Notes: a model not told the origin generated them from the sequence alone. 17,436 nt of DNA from an uncultured Collinsella sp. (GCA_900540985.1 UQIC01000041.1:1-17436), one strand, 5' to 3'; shown: positions 8,511 to 15,808, numbered from the stretch's first letter. Translations and numbers: made by a program.

Positions 8511-10360
8511 GAAAGATCACTCTCCGTATAGGTTCTTTGGTATCCGAGCAAATATAGGCATATTCCAACGATTATAGAGGATAGGGTCCCCACAACCGCC
8601 GCCTTGGCGACGACCGCGGCTGCAAGGCTGGCAATTTCCATATGGTGTGCAAGACAGGACGCCGCTGCGCAGCCGATGCCGGTGACAGCGATGGCGGCGA
8701 TTGCGGCAAGGTTTGAGCCCTGATCGGCACGCTTGGCATGGGCATTGAGCAGCGCAGATGACGCCGCGGCAGTTGCCGCGGCCAGCCCAAAGGCAGCCCA
8801 AAGGAGTGGGTCTCCCAGCGCTGCGGCAACGTTACCGAGCCCCAGCACGCCTCCGGCTGAAAGCGCGACCGTGGCCAGACGGGCAAAAAGCGCGCCCATG
8901 CCCGTTGCCGCAGCGGCGCTTGTCGGGCCGAGCCAAAATGACGCGACGCCGGCGGCGACCCCAGCTGCCAGGAAGGTATTGCCGGTCAGACAGCCAAGCG
9001 CGAGTGCACAGGTGAGCGCGGCGCTCGCGGCAGCCTCGGTACGACCCCAGGCGATCCACCAACCGGACATGGCGGCGGCAAAGATCACCGCGACGGGCAG
9101 CATCGACAGGATGCCCTGTGCCTGCATGGTGGCGTTGGCCATGAGCACCAAAAAGCCCACAGCCGAGATGGCCGAGCCGATCTGGGGGGCCAGGCCAGCC
9201 GCCGCGCCGATCGCGATGGCCGCAATGACCAGGCCGGGAAGCGCCGCGACCCCGGCCGTTTGCATCAGCAAAAAGCTAAAGGTGCCACACGTTAGCGCCG
9301 AGATAGCGCGCATGGTGTAGTCGCGCGCATGGCTCCAGCGCGTGCCCGCCCAGCCGAGTGCGGGGTCGACCTCGATGGCGTCGTCCTCGTAGTGCGACGG
9401 CTCGATACCGTCGAGCTCCTGCTCGTCATCCGAAAGCTCGCCGACCATTTGCTCCAGGCTGCGACGGCCCTCGCGCACGCTGCCTAGACCGGCAAGGAGC
9501 TGGTCGCAAAATGCCTCGATGCTGTTGGGGCGGTCCTGCGGCATGGGGGAGAGCGCGCTCATGAGCGCGCTCTCGGCTCCCGGGGGAAAGTGTGGTATCA
9601 GCTCGCTGGGATAGGTGGCGCCGCCGATGATGCGGTCGAGCGAGTCGGCGGGCGTGGCCGCCATAAAGGGAGCGCTGCCGCACAGGCCTTCATAGATTAC
9701 ACAGGCGAGGGCAAAGACATCGGCGCGCTCATCGACCGTGCCGGTCTCGATATCGAGCTGCTCGGGCGGCATGTAGCCGATGGTGCCGCCGCGTGAGCCG
9801 CCAAAGCCACCGGCAGACGACAGTCGCGCCATGCCAAAGTCGGTGAGCTTTACATTGCCCGAGTGGTCGATGAGCACGTTGGCGGGCTTAATGTCCAGGT
9901 GGAGTACGCCGTTACTGTGGGCGAAGGTGAGCGCCTGGCCCAGGGCATCGGCAATGGCCGCGGCCTCGTCACAGGTAAGTGAGTGGCCGTCCGCGCGGTG
10001 CAAAAACTCGGCCAGCGACATGCCATCGACATATTCCATAACCAGGTAGGCATAGGCTGTGTCGTGCGTAAAGTCGATGACCTGCACGATATTGGGATGT
10101 TGAAGCATGGCGGCGGTGTGCGCCTCGCGCAGGACATCCATGATGTCGCTGGCGGGCATGCCGGCACCGTTGATAAGGGGGATGCGCTTAATGGCGACGC
10201 GGCGGCGCAGGTGCGTGTCGCGGCAGATCTCGATGGAGCCAAAACCGCCGGTCGCAAGTGTCTCGAGCGGCTGGTACCGCTTGAGCAGCTCGCGAGAGCT
10301 GGTGCCCTCCAAGGGAACGTCCGGCGAGAACCGGGCGGTATGTTGCGAGAAAAGCGGCAT
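8507..10360 (-). CDS. Polytopic membrane Ser/Thr protein kinase without PASTA repeats
   Basis: First gene of the operon, 617 residues. Residues about 28-295 form a Hanks-type kinase: glycine-rich loop ATGGFGSI, Lys58 in VAIKRI, HLDIKPAN (154-161), DFG at 174-176 and MPPEQ. The usual HRD arginine is leucine, so this is a non-RD kinase that may not need activation-loop phosphorylation. An acidic linker (about 305-335) leads to a C-terminal half of about nine or ten hydrophobic Ala-rich segments (about 355-605) with no recognisable sensor. It sits where mycobacteria have pknA, but at the operon head rather than beside pknB, and its membrane part is unlike PknA's single TM. The ATG at 10360 has GAGGG 6 bases upstream; a TTG at 10366 is the longer, worse start. 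Its substrate and signal are unknown. Confidence 0.92.
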   Translation of the reverse strand: MPLFSQHTARFSPDVPLEGTSSRELLKRYQPLETLATGGFGSIEICRDTHLRRRVAIKRIPLINGAGMPASDIMDVLREAHTAAMLQHPNIVQVIDFTHDTAYAYLVMEYVDGMSLAEFLHRADGHSLTCDEAAAIADALGQALTFAHSNGVLHLDIKPANVLIDHSGNVKLTDFGMARLSSAGGFGGSRGGTIGYMPPEQLDIETGTVDERADVFALACVIYEGLCGSAPFMAATPADSLDRIIGGATYPSELIPHFPPGAESALMSALSPMPQDRPNSIEAFCDQLLAGLGSVREGRRSLEQMVGELSDDEQELDGIEPSHYEDDAIEVDPALGWAGTRWSHARDYTMRAISALTCGTFSFLLMQTAGVAALPGLVIAAIAIGAAAGLAPQIGSAISAVGFLVLMANATMQAQGILSMLPVAVIFAAAMSGWWIAWGRTEAAASAALTCALALGCLTGNTFLAAGVAAGVASFWLGPTSAAAATGMGALFARLATVALSAGGVLGLGNVAAALGDPLLWAAFGLAAATAAASSALLNAHAKRADQGSNLAAIAAIAVTGIGCAAASCLAHHMEIASLAAAVVAKAAVVGTLSSIIVGICLYLLGYQRTYTESDLS

Positions 10361-10440
10361 GGCCAACCCTCGTGCGTTTAAAGTTCGTTTGCGAGTGGCG
10401 GGCGCGGAGCCGAGCCGTTCGCGGTGGCATAGATGCTGCT

Positions 10441-10471
10441 AGTGTAGCACGCGCAGGTGGGCGACATTCAA
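10441..10471 (-). promoter_or_regulatory. Candidate promoter of the six-gene operon
   Basis: On the minus strand TTGAAT (complement of 10466-10471) and TACACT (complement of 10441-10446) sit in -35/-10 order with a 19-base spacer, which is long. A transcript would start near 10434 and have a leader of about 75 bases before the kinase ATG. It is the best match in the 148-base gap between this operon and the gene upstream, but the spacer makes it uncertain. Confidence 0.35.
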
Positions 10472-10508
10472 TTTAAGCTCCGTCTGGGGTCTGGACCCTG
10501 CGTCCGGC

Positions 10509-11225
10509 CTAGCGCTTCTTCTTGTTCTTCTTCTGCTTGCGCTGCTTGCCCTTGGTCTCCTGGGGCTTGTCGCCCTGCTTGGCCTCGGCGGCGGCCTTCT
10601 CGGCCTTCATTTTCTTCTTCTTGGTCTCGATGCGGAGTTTTTTGTTGATGCGCGCCTTGAGGAAGGGACCGAACTGCTCGGCATCGCCACGGATGAAGGT
10701 GTCCTTGGGGATCGTCACGCCCTGGTCGGCGAACATGGCCACAAAGATGCGCTCGCCGTCGAGCACGTGGTCGAGCTTGTCAAACGGGAAGAACTGCGAC
10801 TTGCCGCTCTTGCCCCAAACCATCAGACCGTCCTCGTTAACGGCGACGCGGCGATAGCGGCCGCCCATGGACTCGTCGGCCTCGACGGCGTCGATAAAGT
10901 CGCGGGCGAGCGTGTGGTGCAGGTTCTTGCTCCACCAGGCCAAAAAGGCGCCGAATACGATCAGCACGACGCCAAACTTGATCCAGTTGCCGCCGGCCAC
11001 CAGCATGCCGATGCCGATGAGCGCGGCAATTGCCGCGGCGACATACAGCGAGCCGCGACGCCTGGGCGAGGCGACCAGACGGGCGAAGTCGGTGACTAGG
11101 TCGTTTTCGTACTGGTATTCGTTGAGGTACAGGATGCCGTCATCGGCTGCGGCCTGCTCCTCGAGCGCGACCTCGACCTGGTCGGCTGCTTCGGAGGGAA
11201 CGAGGTTGCTCTCTGCGTCTGCCAT
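10509..11225 (-). CDS. Two-TM protein with YcxB-like domain and lysine-rich C-terminal tail
   Basis: 238 residues: an acidic N-terminus (1-30), two adjacent TM segments (about 58-77 and 80-98), a soluble domain (about 100-195) with the look of the YcxB-like family (DGLMVWGKSGKSQFFPFDKL, then a strand carrying FVAMFADQG), and an extremely basic tail (about 195-238) made mostly of Lys with Gln, Glu and Arg. YcxB-like proteins are inner-membrane proteins of unknown function. The tail could bind nucleic acid, acidic phospholipid or ribosomes, but nothing in the sequence decides between these. The ATG at 11225 has AGGAG 10 bases upstream. It is transcribed away from dnaX and lies upstream of the kinase operon on the same strand, separated by 148 bases. 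I recognise the family only tentatively. Confidence 0.85.
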   Translation of the reverse strand: MADAESNLVPSEAADQVEVALEEQAAADDGILYLNEYQYENDLVTDFARLVASPRRRGSLYVAAAIAALIGIGMLVAGGNWIKFGVVLIVFGAFLAWWSKNLHHTLARDFIDAVEADESMGGRYRRVAVNEDGLMVWGKSGKSQFFPFDKLDHVLDGERIFVAMFADQGVTIPKDTFIRGDAEQFGPFLKARINKKLRIETKKKKMKAEKAAAEAKQGDKPQETKGKQRKQKKNKKKR

Positions 11226-11340
11226 GCTCTTTGGACTCCTATCGCGGCGGGCTCGCCGTACGGGTTATTATGAATGCAGTATGCCGTGCGACCGCATGGC
11301 CGTCGCGGCAACAAGTCTCAGTATACCCGGGGGAGCACCC

Positions 11341-13812
11341 ATGGAATCGTTGTACCGAAAGTATCGCCCGCTCACCTTCGACTCCGTGGTGGGCCAGCAG
11401 CATATCGTCTCGACGCTCGAACACGCCATCACCGAGGGGCGCCTGTCCCACGCCTACCTGTTCTGCGGACCGCGCGGCACGGGCAAGACCACTATGGCGC
11501 GCATTCTGGCCAAGGCGCTGCTGTGCCGCAATGCCGAGGCGGCGCGCGCCGAGGGTGCAAGCGGCTGCATGCCCGACGGTACTTGCGAGGAGTGCGAGCT
11601 CATCGCCGAGGGCAACCACCCCGATGTCTACGAGCTCGATGCCGCAAGCCGTACCGGCGTGGACAATGTGCGCGAGGAAATCATCAACTCCGTCAACTTT
11701 GCCCCGGTGCGCGGCAAGTACAAGATCTATATCATCGACGAGGTCCACATGCTCACGACGGCGGCGTTCAACGCGCTGCTCAAGACGCTCGAGGAGCCGC
11801 CGGCACACGTGATCTTTGTGCTGTGCACCACCGACCCGCAAAAGATTCTGGAGACCATCCTCTCGCGCTGCCAGCGTTTCGATTTCCATCGCATCGGCAA
11901 CGAGGATATCGAGCATCGCCTGGCATACGTGTGCGAGCAGGAGGGCTTCGATTACGACGATGAGGCGCTGGCTATCGTGGCGCGCCATGCCAAGGGCGGC
12001 ATGCGCGACGCGCTGTCCACGCTGGAGCAGCTGAGCGTCTTTGGCAACGGTTCTGTGCATGCGGACGACGCCCGCTCGCTTTTGGGCGAGGTTTCGGACC
12101 AGATCCTGGGCGAGTTTTCCCGCGCCATCGCCGAGCGTGATATTGCTGAGCTCTATGGACTGATCCGTGCGCAGGTCGAGGAAGGAAACGACCTGCTGGA
12201 GCTGACGCGCGACCTGGTGGCGCATGTGCGTGACGTGTACGTTGCCTGCGTTGCCGGTGCCCGTGCCGAGCTGTTTGAGGGCGGCTCGGAGCAGGCCGAG
12301 GCGCTTGCTGCCGAGGCCGCTGCCTTTGGCGAGCATCCTGCCGACCGCCTGGCCCGTGTGCTGACGGTGCTCGACGATGCCGCGTTGGAGATGAGGGGCG
12401 CGAGCGACGTGCGCCTGGTGCTCGAGATTGCCTGCACGCGCCTGGCACGTCCCGAGGCCGATCTGACCATTGAGGCCCTGGCCGAGCGCGTGGCACGCCT
12501 GGAGGCCATGGTTGCCAACGGCGCCGTGCCGGCGAGCGTGGCTGCTGCTCAGGCCGCCGCGCCTGCCGCATCCGTATCCGCTGCTGCCCAACAGCCGACG
12601 CTAATTTCGGGCGCCCGCGCTGCCGCCCCGGCGGCATCCGCTGCCCCCGCTGCTGCGTCCGCGCGCCAGGGCGGTATGCCTTGGGACCGTGGTGCTGCCG
12701 CTCCGGCGGCTCAGCCTGCGTCCCGTTCTGCGTCCGTGTCAGCTTCCAAGCCTGCAGCGCCTGCACCTCAGCCTGCGCCGGCTCCGACGCCTCAGCCCGT
12801 TGCGGCCCCTGCGCCTGCCACCGCTCCGGCGCCTAAGCCCCAGTCCAACAATGCCGCCCAGGTTGCCGCCGCCGGTGCTGCCGAGACGCCCGCGGTCGAG
12901 GATGCCGGAGAGCTGCAGCGCAAATGGGCCGAGGTCGTCGAGCGTGTCAAGGCGCGTCAGGCTTCCTACGCAGGGCTTTTGCTCAACGCCCGCGCCACGG
13001 CCGACGACGGCTCCAAGCTCACCGTCTCGTTCCCTGCGGGCTCGACCTTTGCCATCAAGATGCTCGGCCGCGCTGACACGCAATCGGTGGTCCTGCCGAC
13101 GGTCTGCGCGGTCTTCGGTCGTCGTACCGTCGACTATGTCCTGGATGGGGGTGGCACGCCGGCTCCTCAACATGAGGAGCATTCTCCATCTGCACGGGCT
13201 GCGGCATCTGCGGACCCGCAACCCGTGTCCTCGGCGGCCCCTGTATCCTCGAGCGCCAGCGCGCCGCAGCAGCAGGCGGCGCCGGTAGCGGCATCGACCC
13301 CGTCGGCGCCTAAGCCCGCAGCGCCCAAACCGGCTGCTCCGACACCCGCGCCCAAGCCCGTCTCACCCGCGCCCAAGTCGTCTGACCTGGGCAAAGCCCC
13401 CTGGCTACGCTCCGACAACCCCGCCGGCGCTCCTGCCACGGGTAAGCTCCCGACCGAGCCCGCACCCCGAGCGCCCGAGCGCGCGTCCGCTCCCAAGGCT
13501 CAGCCTGTCGCGCCGTGGGAATCCGAGCAGGTGCCCTACGACGACGCTATGGTCGGCGGCTTCGCCGGCGATGCGAGCGGGGACGATCTGCCTCCGTTCG
13601 ACGTGCCGGGTGCGGCGTCCGCGCCCAAGTCCGCTGCAACTGCCCCCAAAGAGGAGGACGCTCCTGCAGCTCCTTGGGAGTCCAACCCCGGTGCGGGCAG
13701 CCCCTTCGGCCATCAGGGTGCAGCCCCGAGCATTCCGCAGACCGAGGACGAGGCCAAAGACCTCATCCGCAGCGTCTTCGGTCAGGCCACCATCTTCAAG
13801 CCGGTGGAGTAA
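11341..13812 (+). CDS. dnaX: DNA polymerase III subunit gamma/tau
   Basis: Clamp-loader ATPase of the replicative polymerase. The N-terminal half is conserved: GPRGTGKT Walker A (43-50), four zinc-binding cysteines (Cys62, 76, 82, 85), IIDEVH Walker B (131-136) and the SRC motif (175-177), followed by the lid and collar domains to about residue 370. From about 395 the protein is a long Ala/Pro/Ser-rich linker, a small folded island (about 520-600, beginning ELQRKWAEVVERVKARQ), a second Pro/Ala/Lys linker, and a final conserved-looking segment KDLIRSVFGQATIF. At 823 residues it is long for the family. The reading frame stays open far upstream, but the ATG at 11341 starts the canonical MESLYRKYRP and has GGGGGAG 5 bases before it. 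I see no A-AAA-AAG-type slippery site, so only the full-length product is expected. Confidence 0.96.
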   Translation: MESLYRKYRPLTFDSVVGQQHIVSTLEHAITEGRLSHAYLFCGPRGTGKTTMARILAKALLCRNAEAARAEGASGCMPDGTCEECELIAEGNHPDVYELDAASRTGVDNVREEIINSVNFAPVRGKYKIYIIDEVHMLTTAAFNALLKTLEEPPAHVIFVLCTTDPQKILETILSRCQRFDFHRIGNEDIEHRLAYVCEQEGFDYDDEALAIVARHAKGGMRDALSTLEQLSVFGNGSVHADDARSLLGEVSDQILGEFSRAIAERDIAELYGLIRAQVEEGNDLLELTRDLVAHVRDVYVACVAGARAELFEGGSEQAEALAAEAAAFGEHPADRLARVLTVLDDAALEMRGASDVRLVLEIACTRLARPEADLTIEALAERVARLEAMVANGAVPASVAAAQAAAPAASVSAAAQQPTLISGARAAAPAASAAPAAASARQGGMPWDRGAAAPAAQPASRSASVSASKPAAPAPQPAPAPTPQPVAAPAPATAPAPKPQSNNAAQVAAAGAAETPAVEDAGELQRKWAEVVERVKARQASYAGLLLNARATADDGSKLTVSFPAGSTFAIKMLGRADTQSVVLPTVCAVFGRRTVDYVLDGGGTPAPQHEEHSPSARAAASADPQPVSSAAPVSSSASAPQQQAAPVAASTPSAPKPAAPKPAAPTPAPKPVSPAPKSSDLGKAPWLRSDNPAGAPATGKLPTEPAPRAPERASAPKAQPVAPWESEQVPYDDAMVGGFAGDASGDDLPPFDVPGAASAPKSAATAPKEEDAPAAPWESNPGAGSPFGHQGAAPSIPQTEDEAKDLIRSVFGQATIFKPVE

Positions 13813-13833
13813 CCGTGCGGGCGGGTACGCTAC

Positions 13834-14307
13834 TCAAGAAGAGATCTCTTTGTCCGGGCGCATCTGTATTTCGGACATGTGTAGTGTGGTGCCGCTTATA
13901 TCGCATTCGAGCAGACAGGTACGCGACGGTCGTCCTAGGGTGCTGAGGTCGACACGATACGTCGCACGACTGTCTGTGTACTCGACTTGCATGCCGTTGG
14001 CAACTGCTCCGATTGTCAAAAAAGAGCCTGGCTCGGCATCAACAATCTTGGAATCTTTTATCTTGACCTTGAGCTCTTGGTAAAGGGACGGGCTGTTGTA
14101 GTAAACGGTCCGGGTCCCGTCGGTGCACTCATCGGTCGCTTCCCATTTGACGACGGGCTGGTCCGAGCTGGCTATCAGTAGTTCTGCTCCAAAGGCTATA
14201 GCATGGGTGATGATAACCAGTAATGCCCAGCCGACAAAGAGATAGAGAACCACATATGCAACGGGGTGTTTTGAGCGGATGTTTTGGAGCACGTCGGGGG
14301 CATTCAT
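13834..14307 (-). CDS. Hypothetical single-pass membrane protein
   Basis: 157 residues, not recognised. A TM segment (about 15-43) is followed by a soluble domain of about 110 residues with three cysteines (Cys61, 131, 135), probably on the outer face, containing alternating strand-like stretches (TRTVYYN, LKVKIKD, MQVEYT, TYRVDL). The start is the ATG at 14307, with GGAGGTG 6 bases upstream, ten codons inside the longest frame. A perfect TATAAT on the minus strand lies 35 bases before it. The gene converges on dnaX with a 21-base gap, and it interrupts the usual dnaX-ybaB-recR adjacency. Its base composition is visibly richer in A and T than that of its neighbours, which together with its position suggests a later insertion. 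The good ribosome-binding site and promoter support it being real. Confidence 0.75.
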   Translation of the reverse strand: MNAPDVLQNIRSKHPVAYVVLYLFVGWALLVIITHAIAFGAELLIASSDQPVVKWEATDECTDGTRTVYYNSPSLYQELKVKIKDSKIVDAEPGSFLTIGAVANGMQVEYTDSRATYRVDLSTLGRPSRTCLLECDISGTTLHMSEIQMRPDKEISS

Positions 14308-14341
14308 GGGGCACCTCCAAATTGCTGTCTGTGACAATCAA

Positions 14342-14347
14342 ATTATA
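14342..14347 (-). promoter_or_regulatory. -10 element TATAAT for the hypothetical membrane protein gene
   Basis: A perfect TATAAT reads on the minus strand (complement of 14342-14347) about 35 bases before the ATG at 14307. Transcription would start near 14335 and leave a leader of about 28 bases containing the GGAGGTG site. No good -35 is seen at 16-18 bases' distance (the sequence there is GC-rich), and no extended -10 TG is present. Confidence 0.5.
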
Positions 14348-14450
14348 CCCTGCCATCATGAGCGCCGCCTCGAGCTGCGGTTCGGCATTTTGTTATCTAG
14401 CTGGATGCAGAAAATGCCGGATTCCGGCTCTACAAGATTTAGCTTTCAAT

Positions 14451-14485
14451 ATTATGCAGATGCGAATTATTCAACTTTGCATAAT
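14451..14485. repeat. Inverted repeat ATTATGCA ... TGCATAAT
   Basis: Two perfectly complementary 8-base arms (14451-14458 and 14478-14485) are separated by 19 bases that themselves contain GAATTATTC. It stands about 160 bases upstream of ybaB in an AT-rich pocket. It could be a regulator-binding site or an RNA stem; nothing in the sequence decides. Confidence 0.5.
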
Positions 14486-14563
14486 CTTTGGGCGCGGCTT
14501 GCACTCCAGGACATGTATATCGACTGAGGTAGTGTGTCCGCCCCGCTCGCTGGCCTCGCGCCG

Positions 14564-14572
14564 TGGTACGAT
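14564..14572 (+). promoter_or_regulatory. Candidate extended -10 promoter for ybaB-recR
   Basis: TGGTACGAT fits the TGnTAnnnT pattern of an extended -10 element; a transcript would begin near 14579, about 70 bases before the ybaB ATG. No recognisable -35 precedes it. It is listed because dnaX is followed by a convergent gene, so ybaB and recR probably need their own promoter. Confidence 0.3.
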
Positions 14573-14647
14573 TTTTGAGTTTGAAAGTCCCGCCGTGCTC
14601 CGGCTGCCCTTGCAGCTTGTCGCGCGGCCGCACGTAAAGGAGCCATC

Positions 14648-14968
14648 ATGGCCGGTGTGAACATGCAGCAGATGATGAAGCAGGCCCGCAAGATGCAGGA
14701 GCAGCTTGCCGCCGCGCAGGAGAACCTCAAGTCCCAGACCGTCGACGCCTCTGCCGGCGGCGGCATGGTCAAGGTGACCGTTAACGGCGAGATGGAGCTC
14801 GTCAACCTCACCATCGATCCCGATGCGCTCGATCCCGAGGACGTCGATATGCTGCAGGACATGATCATGGCTGCCGTCAACGAGGCCGTCCGCGGCGTCA
14901 ACGAGCTCGCCAACAAGCAGATGGGCGCCATCACCGGTGGCCTCAACATCCCGGGCATGCCGTTCTAA
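14648..14968 (+). CDS. YbaB/EbfC family nucleoid-associated protein
   Basis: 106 residues, the normal family length. It begins with the amphipathic Met/Gln/Lys-rich helix typical of the family (MQQMMKQARKMQEQLAAAQ), then a strand segment GGGMVKVTVNGEMELVNLTI, then a helix and a short tail ending GLNIPGMPF. Family members are dimeric DNA-binding proteins; many genomes place them between dnaX and recR, as here. AAAGGAG lies 5 bases before the ATG, a strong ribosome-binding site. It is followed by recR after 13 bases, so the two are almost certainly co-transcribed. In this genome dnaX lies about 835 bases away beyond a convergent gene, so ybaB is unlikely to be in one transcript with dnaX. Confidence 0.95.
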   Translation: MAGVNMQQMMKQARKMQEQLAAAQENLKSQTVDASAGGGMVKVTVNGEMELVNLTIDPDALDPEDVDMLQDMIMAAVNEAVRGVNELANKQMGAITGGLNIPGMPF

Positions 14969-14981
14969 GACACGCATATAT

Positions 14982-15578
14982 ATGAGTGCGAATCACAGTC
15001 TGCAAAAACTGCTCGATGAGCTGGGTCGTCTGCCGGGCATTGGTCCCAAGTCGGCCCAGCGCATCGCCTATTACCTGCTCGAGGCCGATGCCGAGGAGGC
15101 CCGCCGCCTGGCCGAGGCCATCCTGGAGGTCAAGCAGGAGGTCCACTTTTGCAGCCGTTGCTTTAACTACGCCACGGCCGACGAGTGCTCCATCTGCCAG
15201 GACCCGATGCGCGATACCACTCGTATTTGCGTGGTGGGCGAGCCGCGCGACGTCCAGGCAATCGAGCGCACGGGCAGCTACCATGGCCTGTACCATGTGC
15301 TGGGCGGCGTGATCAGCCCCATGGACAAGATTGGTCCCGAGCAGTTGCACATCCGTGAGCTGCTGGCGCGTCTGGGTCACGAGGATATCCATGAGGTCAT
15401 CATCGCCACCAACCCCAATATTGAGGGCGAGACCACGGCGAGCTACCTGGCCCGCACTATCAAGCCGTTGGGCGTCGAGGTGTCGCGTCTGGCAAGCGGC
15501 CTTCCCGTGGGCGGCGACCTGGAGTATGCCGACGAGCTTACGCTTGGCCGCGCCATCGAGGCCCGTCGCGCGATTTAG
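14982..15578 (+). CDS. recR: Recombination mediator protein RecR
   Basis: 198 residues, the usual length. RecR acts with RecO (and RecF) to load RecA on gapped DNA. The N-terminal helix-hairpin-helix contains LGRLPGIGPKSAQRIAYYL (14-32), followed by a four-cysteine zinc finger (Cys57, 60, 69, 72), a Toprim domain (about 80-170, with VVGEPRDVQAIE and ATNPNIEGE) and the C-terminal SRLASGLPVGGDLEYADELT. I chose the ATG at 14982 because it gives the normal RecR N-terminus; upstream codons in frame overlap ybaB and look unrelated. No clear Shine-Dalgarno sequence precedes it (the leader is ACACGCATATAT), so translation may depend on ribosomes finishing ybaB 13 bases upstream. Confidence 0.96.
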   Translation: MSANHSLQKLLDELGRLPGIGPKSAQRIAYYLLEADAEEARRLAEAILEVKQEVHFCSRCFNYATADECSICQDPMRDTTRICVVGEPRDVQAIERTGSYHGLYHVLGGVISPMDKIGPEQLHIRELLARLGHEDIHEVIIATNPNIEGETTASYLARTIKPLGVEVSRLASGLPVGGDLEYADELTLGRAIEARRAI

Positions 15579-15615
15579 ATGGCGAGCCTGCTCCTGCCGT
15601 ATGTTTTCCTCGCGA

Positions 15616-15645
15616 CGCACGGGGTAGTCATAATTTCCCCGTGCG
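15616..15645. other. Stem-loop downstream of recR
   Basis: A perfect 9-bp GC-rich stem (15616-15624 with 15637-15645) with a 12-base AT-rich loop starts 38 bases after the recR stop. Neither strand has a T-run directly after it, so it is not a classical terminator; it may be a processing or factor-dependent end, or protect the mRNA 3' end. A weaker 6-bp stem (15695-15700 with 15709-15714) followed by TTAATTTG lies further on. Confidence 0.55.
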
Positions 15646-15653
15646 ACTGTGAG

Positions 15654-15739
15654 TTTGTTGTGCAACAAAGATGCTTCGTATCCGCTTATCGCATGGATGC
15701 TTCCGCTCGCATCCTTAATTTGCCCATTCGTTGCGCAAC
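15654..15739. promoter_or_regulatory. Two related palindromes, core GTTGyGCAAC (possible operators)
   Basis: The first palindrome is TTTGTTG-TG-CAACAAA (15654-15669); the second is GTTGCGCAAC (15730-15739), perfect. They share nine of ten core bases (15657-15666 against 15730-15739) and lie 73 bases apart, about seven helical turns, upstream of the exported-protein gene. The second overlaps TTGCGC, a possible -35 element whose partner would be TACACT at 15756-15761 (19-base spacer). A dimeric regulator binding both sites is a plausible reading but remains inference. Confidence 0.45.
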
Positions 15740-15783
15740 CTTTTTGGTTCGCTGATACACTCAAATATGGATTCGAATGAATG

Positions 15784-15808
15784 CGCCGCTCCCGAGCGGC
15801 GTGTTTTT
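15784..15808 (+). terminator. Terminator-like hairpin just before a ribosome-binding site
   Basis: A perfect 7-bp GC stem (15784-15790 with 15795-15801, loop CCCG) is followed by TG and TTTTT (15804-15808). It ends 3 bases before the GGAGGAG of the exported-protein gene, so no promoter can fit between them; any transcript of that gene must pass through it. It could therefore act as an attenuator, or be the late terminator of the recR transcript with read-through. Confidence 0.65.

Larger units (their letters stand above)
14348..14647. other. Non-coding, AT-richer stretch before ybaB
   Basis: No credible gene is seen on either strand: the open frames lack ribosome-binding sites and resemble nothing. 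It holds a small GC hairpin (GCCGG/CCGGC, 14416-14428) and a perfect 8-bp inverted repeat (14451-14458 and 14478-14485). Near the right end TGGTACGAT (14564-14572) could be an extended -10 element for ybaB-recR, with no matching -35. The composition changes back to GC-rich at about 14530. Confidence 0.5.

Noticed and set aside
10488..10499. Inverted repeat GGGTC-TG-GACCC as terminator of the YcxB-like gene
   Set aside because: The stem is only five pairs with a two-base loop, and no T-run follows on the minus strand.
10867..11340. A 158-residue N-terminal extension of DnaX
   Set aside because: The frame is open but overlaps the YcxB-like gene in antisense; canonical DnaX starts at MESLYRKYRP with a strong ribosome-binding site.
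11226..11340. A promoter for dnaX at TATTAT (11266-11271)
   Set aside because: No -35 is found at a workable distance and no extended -10 is present; the AT-rich spot alone is not enough.
11239..12591. A 450-codon minus-strand open frame opposite dnaX
   Set aside because: It is antisense to the conserved ATPase domain of DnaX, with no recognisable protein features.
13839..13850. The 12-base palindrome AAGAGATCTCTT as a terminator between dnaX and the convergent gene
   Set aside because: It lies inside the coding end of the minus-strand gene, has no loop, and lacks a T-run of useful length.
14279..14633. Small open frames on both strands upstream of ybaB
   Set aside because: They lack ribosome-binding sites, overlap the start of the hypothetical gene or each other, and show no protein-like composition.
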